Below are positions 36,541 through 47,454 of a DNA stretch of 64,000 nucleotides, in pieces. The notes beneath the pieces were generated by a model. That model ran no database searches and was not told the DNA's origin. It saw only the letters and a program-made list of their open reading frames with translations. Both the position numbers and the translations under genes were made by a program. Origin of the DNA: Excoecaria cochinchinensis. Its lineage: Eukaryota; Streptophyta; Magnoliopsida; Malpighiales; Euphorbiaceae. The stretch's first letter is position 1. Every line of letters starts with the position of its first letter. The stretch spans positions 6,400,001 to 6,464,000 of the forward strand of contig CANTUQ010000159.1 of the NCBI GenBank assembly GCA_947683425.1, in the 5' to 3' direction.

Positions 36541-37560
36541 CAAAAAACCGTCAAAGGCATCGGTTATGGGAAGAGGAGAAGGGAAAAAACTGTTGCTCCG
36601 TCAGCCACTGGTCATATATCTAGATTTCGTGACCGACGGGCAGCCCGCCTCCAGGAGCGACAAGTAGCTGTCCGTTTGTGGTTCTGAATTCCCGCTTTCA
36701 ATGCAAAATTGAATGCGCGTGATGACGTCATGATGACGTCATGATGACGTATGAAGATGCATGCATATTGACATGTGGACAACGACCGACGGGTAGGCCG
36801 CCCATTCCGAGGCACGGTTAGGTCGTCGGTGGAGCTTTTCTACAAATTTCAAGATATTTCTGAACTTTTCAACTTCTTCTGCCTCTCATCTATTGTTTTT
36901 AACTTTGGACTTTGGCAAAATGTCTTCTCCTTCTATTCAAAAGATGTACCAAATTCTGGATGATTCCCACACTTGGGAAAATAATATGCTCAGCCCCCTA
37001 TCTGGCATAAAATTTCTACGCCGGGTAAAAATAGACCACAACCTCCTATTAGCTGCAACGACAAAAAACCGTCAAAGGCATCGGTTATGGGAAGAGGAGA
37101 AGGGAAAAAACTGTTGCTCCGTCAGCCACTGGTCATATATATAGACGGGCAGCCCGCCTCCAGGAGCGACAAATAGCTGTCCGTCTGTGGTTCTAAATTC
37201 CCGCTTTCAATGCAAAATTGAATGCGCGTGATGAAGTCATGATGACGTATGAAGATGCATGCATATTGACATGTGGACAACGACCGACGGGTAGGCCGCC
37301 CATTCCGAGGCACGGTTAGGCCATCGGTGGAGCTTTTCTACAAATTTCAAGATATTTCTGAACTTTTCAACTTCTTCTGCCTCTCATCTATTGTTTTTTA
37401 CTTTGGACTTTGGCAAAATGTCTTCTCCTTCTATTCAAAAGATGTACCAAATTCTGGATGATTCCCACACTTGGGAAAATAATATGCTCAGCCCCCTATC
37501 TGGCCTAAAATTTCTACGCCGGGTAAAAATAGACCACAACCTCCTGTTAGCTGCAACCCA
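36541..37560. repeat. About 0.5-kb tandem duplication covering the PMD promoter and first codons
   Basis: Sequence from CAAAAAACCGTCAAAGG at 36541 restarts at 37062 and continues to the equivalent of 37059. The second copy lacks 23 bases (part of the TATA-like segment and one GATGACGTCAT unit). Copy 1 contains the PMD start (ATG 36920) and about 46 codons, then runs into copy 2, where the complete gene starts at 37418. Confidence 0.9.
36600..36870 (-). promoter_or_regulatory. Internal divergent promoter between ORF3 and antisense PMD, resembling LTR U3
   Basis: The minus strand has a TATA-like GATATATGAC near 36612-36620 for ORF3. Upstream are GACCGACGGGCAGCCC (about 36630), ACCGACGGGTAGGCC (36783) and GGTCGTCGGTGGAGC (about 36830-36845), then CAAATTTCAAG. 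LTR P has the same blocks in the same order (TCGTCTGTGGAGC then CAAATTTCAAG) up to its own TATA box. The PMD gene starts on the other side. That it is a promoter is inferred. Confidence 0.6.
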
Positions 37561-38731
37561 TTTCTGGAACCCTCAATTTCACGTTTTCAAATTCACCTAC
37601 CAGGAACTTTGCCCCCTGCCTGAAGAGCTGGCTGCCATTGCTGGAGCATGGTATCCTATCAATACTTACCCTTTCATTCCCTTTTACGACCTAGTACAGA
37701 CCCGAGACATTGCCCTCTCTTTGGGTTTACTTCCTTCTGAAGCTGTTCGATTGGTCCCCCAGGGCTCTACATTTTCTATGGAACCACTGATCGAGGCGTT
37801 GGACAGATTCTCCGATGTCGTAACCTACCAAGTAAGCATTATTTTCTTATTTTACATGGTGAGATTTCTGGCTGTGAGCTCAGAGGATTTGGCTGAGGAT
37901 TTGGCTGGTGATCCCCGTTTATTTGGAATTCTGGACGGTTTTCACCGTGAGCTGACTCCCTTTCCCTTCATTCTGGCCGAGACTATCCTAGGCTTGGATT
38001 CGGTCCATTCTGGATCTTCTTCCACATTCGCCGGGAGGCCTCTCTTACTTCAAGTATGTTATTCTTTTAAAGGTAGTGCGTCCCTTGTGGATTTTTGCAC
38101 TAGCTTTTCTTACCGGGAAGTGTGCCCTTTCGGGTTTTCACACAACCCTTTGCCTATTTTTTGCTTAAAGTAAAACCTACTTACCCCAGCGGCTTTTTTT
38201 TTTTAGATCTGGCTGCAAGAGAAGCAGAAGATGTTATCAGAGCCACCTCCCCGAGTCATCGCACAGTACTCGCTGATGCATTTTCTCCCGCGCCAACGAC
38301 TGTATACACTTCCATCTCCTGATGAGGGCATCGCCAGATTTGGCGAGATATCAGACGACAACATCCGCTTTATGGCTGCTTGGCTTCCTCTGCCCCATGC
38401 AGTCATTGACGGGTCTTCAGGGTGTGTTCCCCTCTGTGGGCTTCGTCAGCCCACCTTCTATATTACGGCTCGGTGCGCTCGTCAGCTTGGGATGACCTAA
38501 GACGTGGTTAGAGTCCCACTGTCTTTTCCTTGAGGAACCTTTTCCATTGCCTTTGCCTCCCGCTACCATGAGCTGTGGAGCCGACTTCCTGTGAAGATAG
38601 TTATACCACGATTTGGAGCTCATTCCGCGGCTTCCACCAGCGAGTACAAGCAATGGGTTGTTAGTCCAGCTTCTGATAATAGGACACAAGGGATTAAACA
38701 TCTGGCTAGCGAGAGTAGCGGTAGCGCTTAG
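37418..38731 (+). pseudogene. Antisense two-exon plant mobile domain gene of element N
   Basis: Exon 1 (37418-38053, 212 codons) starts MSSPSIQKMYQILDDS. It has FLRRVKIDHNLLL, WNPQFHVFKFTYQELC, LPEELAAIAGAW, LIEALDRFSDVVTYQVSI and LAETILGLDSVHSG. The intron 38054-38206 (153 bases, GTATGT..T-run AG) lies between codons. Exon 2 (38207-38731, exactly 175 codons) starts IWLQEKQKMLSE and includes ARFGEISDDNIRF and GCVPLCGLRQPTFY. Two nonsense codons sit in exon 2 (TAA 38498, TGA 38531), both explained by C to T. It resembles plant mobile domain proteins of transposons (PMD/DUF7745 type); host relatives MAIN and MAIL1 act in silencing. It is transcribed against pol. Confidence 0.75.
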
Positions 38732-39124
38732 CTTAGATTAAATATGTATATCTTTTAAATGTTATTTCTTTTCAAAACAGAACTAAAGAATGATGAAAAT
38801 GAAAAGAATAATCCTCATTTTATTTCACAGAATTGCGTACACTTCCATAAAATTTCTATATACATGATCAGATTTGCTATGAATTCAACCATGCAAAACT
38901 TACATTAATACATGAAACCGAATTTTGCGAGCATCAGAACTCCTGTTACCAATCTGCCCTCTCAGGTTTTCTCGATTGGACATTTTCTCTCATGCCTCTA
39001 ATTTTTGCACAGGATGCCTTTTTTCGATTTTCACCCTGTCGAGGCGCCCAATTTTAGCAAGGCCGCCTTTTTTTGGTTTTCAACTCACGGGGCATTTTAT
39101 TCTCTTCTTTTTCTCTTATTGCCT
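38732..39124. other. Convergent 3' region between PMD and integrase
   Basis: The sequence is conserved in all three copies (also 22343-22723 and 58766-59153), for example GATTTTCACCCTGTCGAGGCG and TTTTCTCGATTGGACATTTTC. The antisense PMD transcript and the sense pol transcript should end or overlap here. No ORF is supported. Confidence 0.55.
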
Positions 39125-40057
39125 TTAGCCATGGTACCTTTTGAGTCTGTCTATGTTCACCGGTTCCTTGAATTCATTCCCGTCGCTATCTGAAAAAATT
39201 GCGGCTCCTTTTGATAGTAGCTTCTTGAGAATGAAGGGCCCTTCCCAAGTAGGTCTGAATTTCCCCCAGATGTCTAGTGCTCCCGGTCTCATCTGCTTAA
39301 ACACCAAGTCCCCCTCCTTCAAAGGATGTTTCTTAACTTTCTTTCCGAAGGTTCGAGCTAGCCTCTTCTGATAAACCTGGTTGTGGTAGTAGGCTCTTAA
39401 TCTGTTCTCATCCAGCAAGTTTAAATGTTGTAGCCTTTGCTGTGCCCATTCAGTCTCGGGGATCTGAGCCTCCATGACTACTCTTAGCGATCTGAGCTCT
39501 ATCTCAACCGGCAGCACCGCCTCTATCCCGTACACCAGAGAATATGGCGTGGCTCCTGTAGATGTTCTCACCGTTGTCCGATAGCCCTAGAGTGCGAATG
39601 GCAACTTCTCCGCCCAATCTTTATAGGTTTGAACCATTTTGGCCAATATTTTCTTAATGCTCTTATTAGCAGCCTCCACAGCTCCGTTAGCCTGTGGGCA
39701 ATATGGAGAAGACTTGTGGTGTTCAATCCCATATTTCTGCAATAGTTTCCTGGTTTCTCCCATAAACTGTACCCCATTATCTGATCCCACATGGTGTGGA
39801 AGGCCATATCTACAGATCAAATTCTTCTCAATAAACTTGGCCATGTCTTTCACGTCAATCTTCTTGAAAGATTCTGCCTCTACCCACTTAGTAAAGTAAT
39901 CGATGGCGACTATGATGTATCTATGTCCATTGGAGGCTGTGGGTCGGATCTCCCCGATAATATCTATACCCCAAGTAACAAACGGCTAAGGCGACGTTAG
40001 GCTATGCAGTTCTGACACAGTCAAGTGCCTTAAGTCTGCGTATTGTTGGCATGGCTA
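39125..40057 (-). pseudogene. Integrase, C-terminal part, of element N
   Basis: The minus strand reads on from LTR Q: CQQYADLRHLTVS, then a frame with MKDMAKFIEKNLICRYGL, PHHVGSDNGVQFMGE (catalytic Asp) and ANGAVEAANKSIKKI (catalytic Glu), and after a stop (39586-39588, CAG to TAG) the C-terminal domain ending VNIDRLKRYHG at 39125. Both catalytic residues of this half are kept. The first half is at 42075-42376, beyond solo LTR Q. Confidence 0.85.
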
Positions 40058-42074
40058 TGTGATGCGCGCCAGACCCGCGGCCGCCCCTATGACCGCCCGC
40101 TCGAGGGCGATCGGGCATTTGAGGTCCATTGATAACTTGCAACAAATTACAAGTGTGTTTATTTTGGGCAACAAGGAGGTTTCATGGAGTCGCCACCCAA
40201 TAAAACATTAGGAAAGTTTCTCTCGCCTCGGAGAGCCTAAGACTGCGCTTATTATCCATTTTGGGCCAACCAAAGGGGTCTTGGAGGGTAAACCTCTCTC
40301 CCAAAGGAGCCTAGGATTAATGTCTAAGTCTCGTGACACAAGAGGTGTCTTCGAGGGTAAACCTCTAGCCTCTTTGAGCCCGAAGACCAGAGATGGGTTC
40401 GGGACTTCTCATCTATTTCTACCTTGATTAATTTTACAATTTGGTATTGAGTTTATTAGTTCGCTCTCTCTCCACACGATGCAATTTTAATTAAAAGGCA
40501 CAAATATTCACATCGAAAGCGATAAAATATTGCAAGTAAATTACAATAATACTAGGAGCGGAATACAACTCCCATTTTAAAAAAGTGCAAACATACATAA
40601 AACAGGGGAATTTATTAATTATGAGGACTTTGGTCCCCGTATGTATATTTAAAGAAAACATTTGGGATGTGGTGACTTATTTGGGATGAAAACCAGGACA
40701 TTGGTCCCATTTATTATGAAAAAAAATCCAAGTTAATTTAGTAGAAATATTTTATGATTTTTATTTAGGCGTGCGTAAAAAACCACTTTATTTATTGAAT
40801 ATATACAAGGAAATTAAAAAATATAAACAAAATGAGAATTAAAATGTGCAATGAAAATACCAAACCCCGCATCTCCTCCTTCGTGTGCATGGATGCTCAA
40901 ATGAGAATAAAATAATGATTTGCAACCAAAAATAAAATAGAAATTCATGTTAGAAATTAAACCAAAGAAATAATATGACATAGAGGATAATATGTATAAT
41001 GAAATATAACATGTATAAAATATTATAACATGCATAAGAATGATTATGATGCAATTTAACATGCATAAGAATAAAAAATATTAACCATGCTCAACATATC
41101 AAATAAATAATTATAATAATATTGATATGTACAAAAAACAATTTGACATGAAAATAATAGAATTTAAAAGAATTTACTTGTTATATGAACAATTAAAGAT
41201 AAAACAAGAAGAAAATAATGAGGACTAAAAGGATTTACTTTTTTAAAGTTAATTGGAAACAAAAGAAATTAAAATCAACAAGAGAGTTAAGCCATGAATA
41301 ATTACCCTCAAATTTAATCTTGAAGAATTGAAGGTAGAAAGTGTTGAATTCCTTGTCTTTTCCTTGTGAAAAATGCTTGAAAAATAACTTGGAAACTTGA
41401 AAAATCACCTTTGGAAGCAAGTGTGTAAGATTGATTTTTTCTCAACTCCAAAGCTCAAAAATTCAGTTTTTTCTCTCTAAAATCTTTCTAAATCGTCCCC
41501 CCTCTTTTTGAATCTTTCCTACACTTTTAACACCAAAAAACTACCCAAAAACCACCCAAAACTGTCTAAAAACGGTTAAAAATCGAGAGGGGGTCGAAAA
41601 TGGGCGAAATGGGGCGAAAAAAGGGCAAAAATCGCCGAAAATCGGCGTCACTCCGAGCGGAGTGCGCACGTCGTGCGCGGAGCGAGCGACACCCAAGGCG
41701 TCGCTCCCACGGAGCGACCGACGCCCAGGGCGTCGATCGTGCGGAGCGCGCGCTCCGCAGCGTTCTGCGCGCGTACATTTGCGACGGCACTGGCCGTCGC
41801 CCTTTCGTCGCTATCTTTTCCCACCCTTTTTATTTCATTTTATCTTCCTTTTTTTTTTTTTTTTATATAAAATACCCTCAACCTAAAACACACTTTTTCT
41901 TCTCCAAAATAATTGTAAAAATATTTTTAAAATATTTTTAAAATACACTTTTTACTCATCAAAAAGACAAGGAAAATCACTTCCGAGCTCCAATCTTTTT
42001 GCCTATAATCCGGCGTAGCTAAATTTCATCATTGGCTAATCCTGATCAAGGCTACTCGGGACCTGGTGTTTATA
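40058..42074 (-). mobile_element. Solo Tat LTR Q, inserted in the integrase of N
   Basis: It starts TGTGATGCGCGCC at 40058 and ends ACCTGGTGTTTATA at 42074. Flanks GGCTA (40053-40057) and GGCTG (42075-42079) form a five-base duplication with one transition. It splits the zinc-finger codons KQCQ|CQQYADL of integrase. It contains the TCATGGAGTCGCCACCCAAT block shared with R and S, and a GC island at 41640-41800. No gene. Confidence 0.85.
41640..41800. repeat. GC-rich palindrome island in LTR Q
   Basis: It contains ACTCCG-AG-CGGAGT, GCGCACG-T-CGTGCGC, GGAGCGAGCGAC and GTCGCTCC as inverted words in about 160 bases of very high GC, within an AT-rich LTR. It lies near the minus-strand LTR start, as does the hairpin array of LTR R. 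Confidence 0.75.
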
Positions 42075-42376
42075 GGCTGGCATTGCTTTACGTACTTTGA
42101 ACAATCATTATCCATTGTGAGCCAGTAAAATCCTTGTCTCATGATTTTCTTGGCTAGTGTTAACCCATTCATGTGAGTTCCGCACACGCCTGCGTGAGTT
42201 TCCTCCATCACCCTCCGGGCTTCTTTCTCATTCAAACATCTCAATTGAATGCCATCGGCCTGCCTTTTATACAGCACCCCGTCTATGCATATAAACTGAG
42301 TGGATAGTTTACGAATTAACCTCTGGTCCTTCTCCGTAGCTTCCTCTGGAAAAGCTGCATTCTCTAGATAGTTCAT
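42075..42376 (-). pseudogene. Integrase N-terminal part of element N
   Basis: The minus strand reads MNYLENAAFPEEATEKDQRL, then RCLNEKEARRVMEETHAGVCGTH and DNDCSKYVKQCQ. The HHCC zinc module is cut after the first Cys pair by LTR Q. Confidence 0.85.
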
Positions 42377-43541
42377 AATATCATGGTACTATGGCTTCCT
42401 ATCTGCTACATCGACTTTCGCTACTGACCGTGATTGGAAACTGGGCCTATCTACACTGGAAATCAATACGGGTCTCATAATCACTCCTTCCGGATTGTCC
42501 CACATTGACACCAAAGTAGTGAGGGCATCAGCTAATTGATTCTCCTTTCTTGGAATGAAATGAAATGTGCATACCTCAAATTGGCTACTTAGATCTTTCA
42601 AGTGCTGGATGTAGGGCATCAATCTTTCTTCTTTAACTGCCCATTCACCTCGAATCTGGTTGATTATGAGGGAAGAGTCCCCGAACACCTCAACAGTCTT
42701 CGCCCCCAAGGCTAACAAAGCTTCCAGTCCAAAAATACATGCCTCGTATTCAGCCTCGTTGTTGGTGGCTTTAAACCTTAGTTTTTTTTGCCAAAGGGAG
42801 TTTCTCATTTTCCGGGGTTATCAAGATAACTCCTACTCCTGCCCCTTTGTTGTTCACGGCCCCATCAAAATGCAATTGCCATCCCTGAATTGCAATAGCC
42901 GCTATATCCTCGTCTGGGAAATTGAATTCGTAAGTGTCTCCTTGAATCGGGTACTCGGCCAGGAACTCAGCCACTGCTCGCCCCTTGATGGTTTTCCAAG
43001 TGATATATTCCATATCAAATTCCTGCAGCAATAATAACCATCTGCCCATCTTTCCTAACAAGGATGGCGCTTCCTGTAAATACCTCAAAGGATTTTGCTT
43101 TGCTACCGCCTGCACCTTGTATGAGTGGAAGTAATGTCTTAACTTCTTTGAAGCCCAGATAACGGCAGGACAAATCTTTTCTATTTCGACATACTTGATT
43201 TCATACTCCAAGAACTTCTTACTGAGATAGTAAATGGCAAACTCTATCCCGAACTCATCCTCTTGGGCCATCATGGCACCCACAAAGCTGTCTTCTATGG
43301 CCAAGTACAGAATCAGAGGCTTGCTTGGCTGCGGCAGCCTCAACACAGGTGGATGCAACAGGTATTCCCAGATGGCGTCGAAGGCCTTTTGACAATCCTC
43401 ATTCCACACCACTAGTTGATTCTTCCTTAGAAGCTTGAAAATCGGTTCGCAGATTGAAGTCAGTTTGGCGATGAACCTGCTGACATATTGTAACTTGCCT
43501 AGGAAGCTTCTCACGTCCTTTTCCTTCGGAGGCACTGACAT
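42377..43541 (-). pseudogene. RT thumb, RNase H and second (Tat-type) RNase H of element N
   Basis: The frame 43541-42771 begins VPPKEKDVRSFLGKLQYVSR and includes the gypsy RNase H (LILYLAIEDSFVGAMMAQ, AIYYLSKKFLEYE) and IKGRAVAEFLAEYPIQGD. The second RNase H starts WQLHFDGAVNNKGAGVGV. After a one-base frame change (about 42790) it continues in 42808-42389 with TNNEAEYEACIFGLEALL, VEVFGDSSLIINQIRGEW and NQLADALTTLV. A second RNase H of this kind is the mark of the Tat lineage. Confidence 0.85.
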
Positions 43542-43586
43542 CTCCCTGATAGCTTTAACCTTGTCCGGGTCAATTTCAATACCTCG

Positions 43587-44501
43587 CTAACTGACCACAT
43601 GCCCCAATAACTTCCCTGAGGTCACCCCGAAAATACATTTCTTCGGATTCAATCGCAAATCATACTTCTCTTTTCTCATGAAGAACTTCTCCAATGCTTC
43701 GAAATGACCCTCTCTGGTGGTAGACTTAATCATCATGTCGTTTACGTACACTTCCACTTCCTTATGGATCAATTCGCTCAAAATCTTCGTCGCTATTCTC
43801 TAGTATGTAGCTCCTGCATTCTTCAGACCAAAAGGCATCACTTGGTAAGCATACGTCCCCCATTCAGTAATGAAAGCCGTCTTGATTTTGTAGATTATTT
43901 TGTTCAGAATCTGATTATATCCCACATAGCCATCCACGAAGCTGTACATTGTACAGGCAGCGACACTGTCTATTAGCACATCTATATGCGGCAGCGAGAA
44001 ATCATCCTTTGGACAGGCTTTATTCAAATCTCGGTAGTCAACGCATACTCTTACTTTCCCGTTCTTCTTGGCCACGGGGACTACATTAGCCAACCATGTG
44101 GGATATTGGACCTCTACCAAGAACTTGGCTTCAATCTGCTGCTGGATTTCTTCCTTTACCTTATCCGCCCACTCTCGCCTGAGCCTTCTCATCTTCTGCT
44201 TCACAGGCTTGTAACCCGAATACGTAGGGATAACGTACTCTGCTACGTTTCGATTGACGCCTGGCATATCTTCATAGGTCCAGGCAAAGACTTTTTCATG
44301 TTTTTTGAGTATTCACTCAAATTTTTTCCTTTCCTCAGGAGTTAAATCCGATGCTATCAAAATTTCTTTCGGGTTTTCCGAGGTTCCAAGATTAAATGGA
44401 GTTGCATCAGAGGAATCAATATCAAATATGAATGGAGTGTGATCATGATCATGCATATGGAAATTATCAGAAACATCACACAAGTAAGCGAAATCATTCA
44501 T
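43587..44501 (-). pseudogene. Reverse transcriptase of element N, active site YVND
   Basis: Pieces on the minus strand read MNDFAYLCDVSDNF (44501), NVAEYVIPTYSGYKPVKQK (44267), VCVDYRDLNKACP, SFVDGYVGYNQI (first Asp) and QVMPFGLKNAG. After a TAG at about 43800 comes SELIHKEVEVYVNDMMIK. The gypsy box YVDD has its first Asp changed to Asn, so this RT is dead. The sister copy MO keeps YVDD. Confidence 0.88.
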
Positions 44502-46182
44502 ATCATTAACGAATTATGATTGTCATTTACATCATTAAATAGTTCAGGAACGAAAAGACATTCTAAGCTAGTCTCCTCCTCCGCTCCCGCTATCCTTGCT
44601 TCAGCATCTGTGGACGTTTCTGCGTCATCTGGATTCTTCAGGGGCTCTATGTCATGAGCTACTTTCTCCATCTTCTCTTTCCCCTTAATATGAGTGCTTA
44701 CCATGGCTTCATTTACCACTTCCTCAGGCTCTTGTCCGTCCCAAATAATCCGGTTGGTTAAGACTTCTTCATCTCAAAAGTCTTTCACTAGCTTGACCAT
44801 ACCCATCTCCCAATCATATACATCGTTGAAAAGCTCAAAGCCCGGCACTATTCTACCTCCAACCCACTGAGGCTCAGCTTCCCCAGCATAGGCATAAACT
44901 GATGATGCTGGTACAAAGCTCTCTCAGATGTGAGGGATTTTCTGCATCATCTTCTTCATACTATGCTCTCCTTTGTACACCAAGCCCTTTCGATCTTTCT
45001 AGCCTCGAGTGGTAATAGCAGACTGCAGCCCCTGTGAGTTTTTACCTAGACCAGCCCCAGGAAGGTAATGCATTTTCCTCATAATGTTCACTACTGGAGG
45101 ACTATCCCCTGAGCTCGATTCTTCTCCTATTACCGACATATGGAAGCCACTAAACGGTTGATTAGTAATCCCTAGAGCTGACACTTGATTCTCCCTGGCC
45201 GCCTTAATGGTTATCACTTCCCCTTCATGTGGGATCTTTATCATCTGGTGTAGCGTGGATGGTACCCTTCCTAGCTTATGGAACCAAGGCCTTCCGAGCA
45301 AAGTTGAGAAGTTGGCCGGAATAGGTAGGACCACAAATTCTGCTTCCGTTTCGATGGGTCCAGTTTTGACCAGGGCTTTAAATGTCTCCGAGGCTTGTCT
45401 TCTGGAATTATCATAAGTCGTGATGGTAAGTCTGACTTGCTAAGCATACTCTCATCTAGTCCGGAAGCTTGAAGCGCGACCAAAGGGCATACATTTATAG
45501 ACGACCCATCATCCACCATAACGCACGCAGTATGCTTACCATTGACTTGTGCCTTAATGTAGAGTGGTCAGTTATGATTGCGGCTCTCAACTAGTAAGTC
45601 GACATCGGAATATACTAACCTTTCCCCGGATCCTCCTTTTACAAGATCCAACAACTCTGACGGAGATATAGTAGTAGCCACAGTTGACTTGGTCAAGGCC
45701 TCTACTAGCTTTTGTCTGTGAGAGGGGGACTGCCTCAGCAGATCCCATATGGATATCTTAGCCGTGGACTTTTTTAACTGTCTGACTATCTGATTATCTT
45801 CCGTTTCCTTCTCTGCTGGTGCTTGCACTGGCTCTTGTGATTTTTCTACTTCGGGGACCACTCTTCCACTTCTCATGACAGCCCCTACTTCTCTGCCTTC
45901 TTCATCCGACTCCCACAGATCTACAGACGTTTGACCTTCTTCCTCACTTTCTTCGATACTTTCACTAGTAGACCAGCAATCTACTGCCGCTACAGACATC
46001 TCTTTTTTACTAACCTCAGGGCGAGTTATAGCAACATATTCGCTCCCATACAAGTCCTGTAACACGTACCATTCAGGTAAGTTTGACCCAATCATAAAAA
46101 TAGGTGGTGGAACTGCATTGTAGTTAGGCTTCTTCTTTCCTTCCCTTCGCTCAGGGTCAGTGATCTATTTACTGTCAATCAA
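44498..46182 (-). pseudogene. Protease region with G-patch, element N
   Basis: After gag the minus strand has an acidic linker (46095-45568) and then the retropepsin active site in VDDGSSINVCPL (about 45515-45480). It continues SKSDLPSRLMIIPEDKPRR and VVLPIPANFSTLLGRPWFH. A G-patch-like segment MRKMHYLPGAGLGKNSQG (about 45085-45030) follows, then VPGFELFNDVYDW and an acidic stretch (44719-44498). Several stops interrupt, including TGG to TGA in DF(W)DEE at about 44775. The protease would cut the polyprotein; a G-patch may bind RNA or stimulate a partner. The G-patch is also present in MO. Confidence 0.8.
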
Positions 46183-46185
46183 ATC

Positions 46186-47454
46186 TTAGATCTTATGCCT
46201 CAGCGTTATACAATCATCCATTAAATGCCCTGTATGCTGGTGAAAAGCACAATATTTATGTTCTTTGTGTTCCGGCTGACCTTGGCTCCTAGCTGGTCTG
46301 GGTGGCATTGGTTGGAGCTTCCCCTCCTTCATCAATCTTGTCAAAACCAACGACAACGACCGGCCCAAATTCGAGAAACGCCTTTGACTCACCCCAGTCG
46401 TAGATACTTTTGTTGTCTTCCTGCTTCTGTTACCGCTGCTGGAGCCTGCAGGCTTGCTTACCCCTGGGTTACTATAGCCCTTCTTAACATAACTCTCACT
46501 ATTAGCCTTTTTGGCGAGATATTCTCCCTTAGCTTCTATAGCAATGTCTTTTAAAGACTCCCAATCTCGTAAGCATTTCATCTTCAGTCCCTCTCTCAGA
46601 TAAGGGCTAGCATTTCGGATAAACAGCCGAATCTGGTCCAGGGTATCCGGCTTTCGCTTCATTTCCATTACTCTATTTTTCCAACGGGTGAGGTACTCAT
46701 GAAAAGATTCTCCCGCCTTTTGCTGTAAAAGCTCCAAGTCCTTCAGAGTTATCTCAATCCTTGTACTGCAATCGTATTGTCTAAGAAATTCTTCGGTCAA
46801 TAGCTCCCAGTCTTCTTTTGTCCTTCGGTCTAAACCGTGGTACCAGTCCACTGCCGAGCCAGTTAAACTCAGGCAAAAGTACTCGATTTTCTGTCTCTTC
46901 GTCAGGGTGGTGCCCTTCATTACCAGGGAATATTGTTTTATATGAGTAGAGGGGTCTGAAGTACCGTCAAACTTAGGAATGTCGGGCATCTTGAAATTCT
47001 GGGGTACCAAATCATCACCATCCAGCTCTCTATCCTCGGGATTCATTCCTCCCCCTATCTTTAGCATTTTCGTCATGGCTTTGAACCTTTCTTCCATCTT
47101 TTTCCACAACTCATCTTCTACCCTAGGTGATTTTCCCTTGGCTACAATCTGTTCTTCTGGCTCATCCCATGGGTCAACCTCAGATCTAGGGCCTTCCTTA
47201 TGCTCAACCGGCGCTGGGGCTCTCGGATCTACTACAGGTGGATCAACTGCTACTAAGGGCTTCGGTCTACTCTCCTCTTTTTCCCCCTGCACTCCAGCTG
47301 AGGAACTAGCCTATTGCCCTGCTAGTGGTGCCAAAGTGGCAGTAAGATTTCCAATCATGGCTATCATTCGGGCCTCAAATTCCTCGATTCTCTTCCCCAC
47401 TTCCTCGGTAATCATTGCCCTGGTGGTATCAGTTCCTTTCGGTGAGTTCGACAT
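46186..47454 (-). pseudogene. Gag of element N
   Basis: The minus strand starts MSNSPKGTDTTRAMITEE at 47454. A TAG near 47312-47314 (probably CAG) interrupts after about 47 codons; the rest (368 codons) is open. The Retrotrans_gag core reads KMPDIPKFDGTSDPSTHIKQ, SLTGSAVDWYHGLD and LRQYDCSTRIEITLKDLELL. A basic linker follows and then a zinc knuckle-like CAFHQHTGHLMDDC. At 46183 a TAA and 21 bases later a TAG stand in place of Gln codons; beyond them the same frame continues towards protease. Gag and pol were therefore probably one ORF. Confidence 0.88.

Noticed and set aside
46160..46190. Programmed stop readthrough between gag and pol in N
   Set aside because: There are two different stops 21 bases apart, both explained by C to T at Gln codons; decay is simpler.
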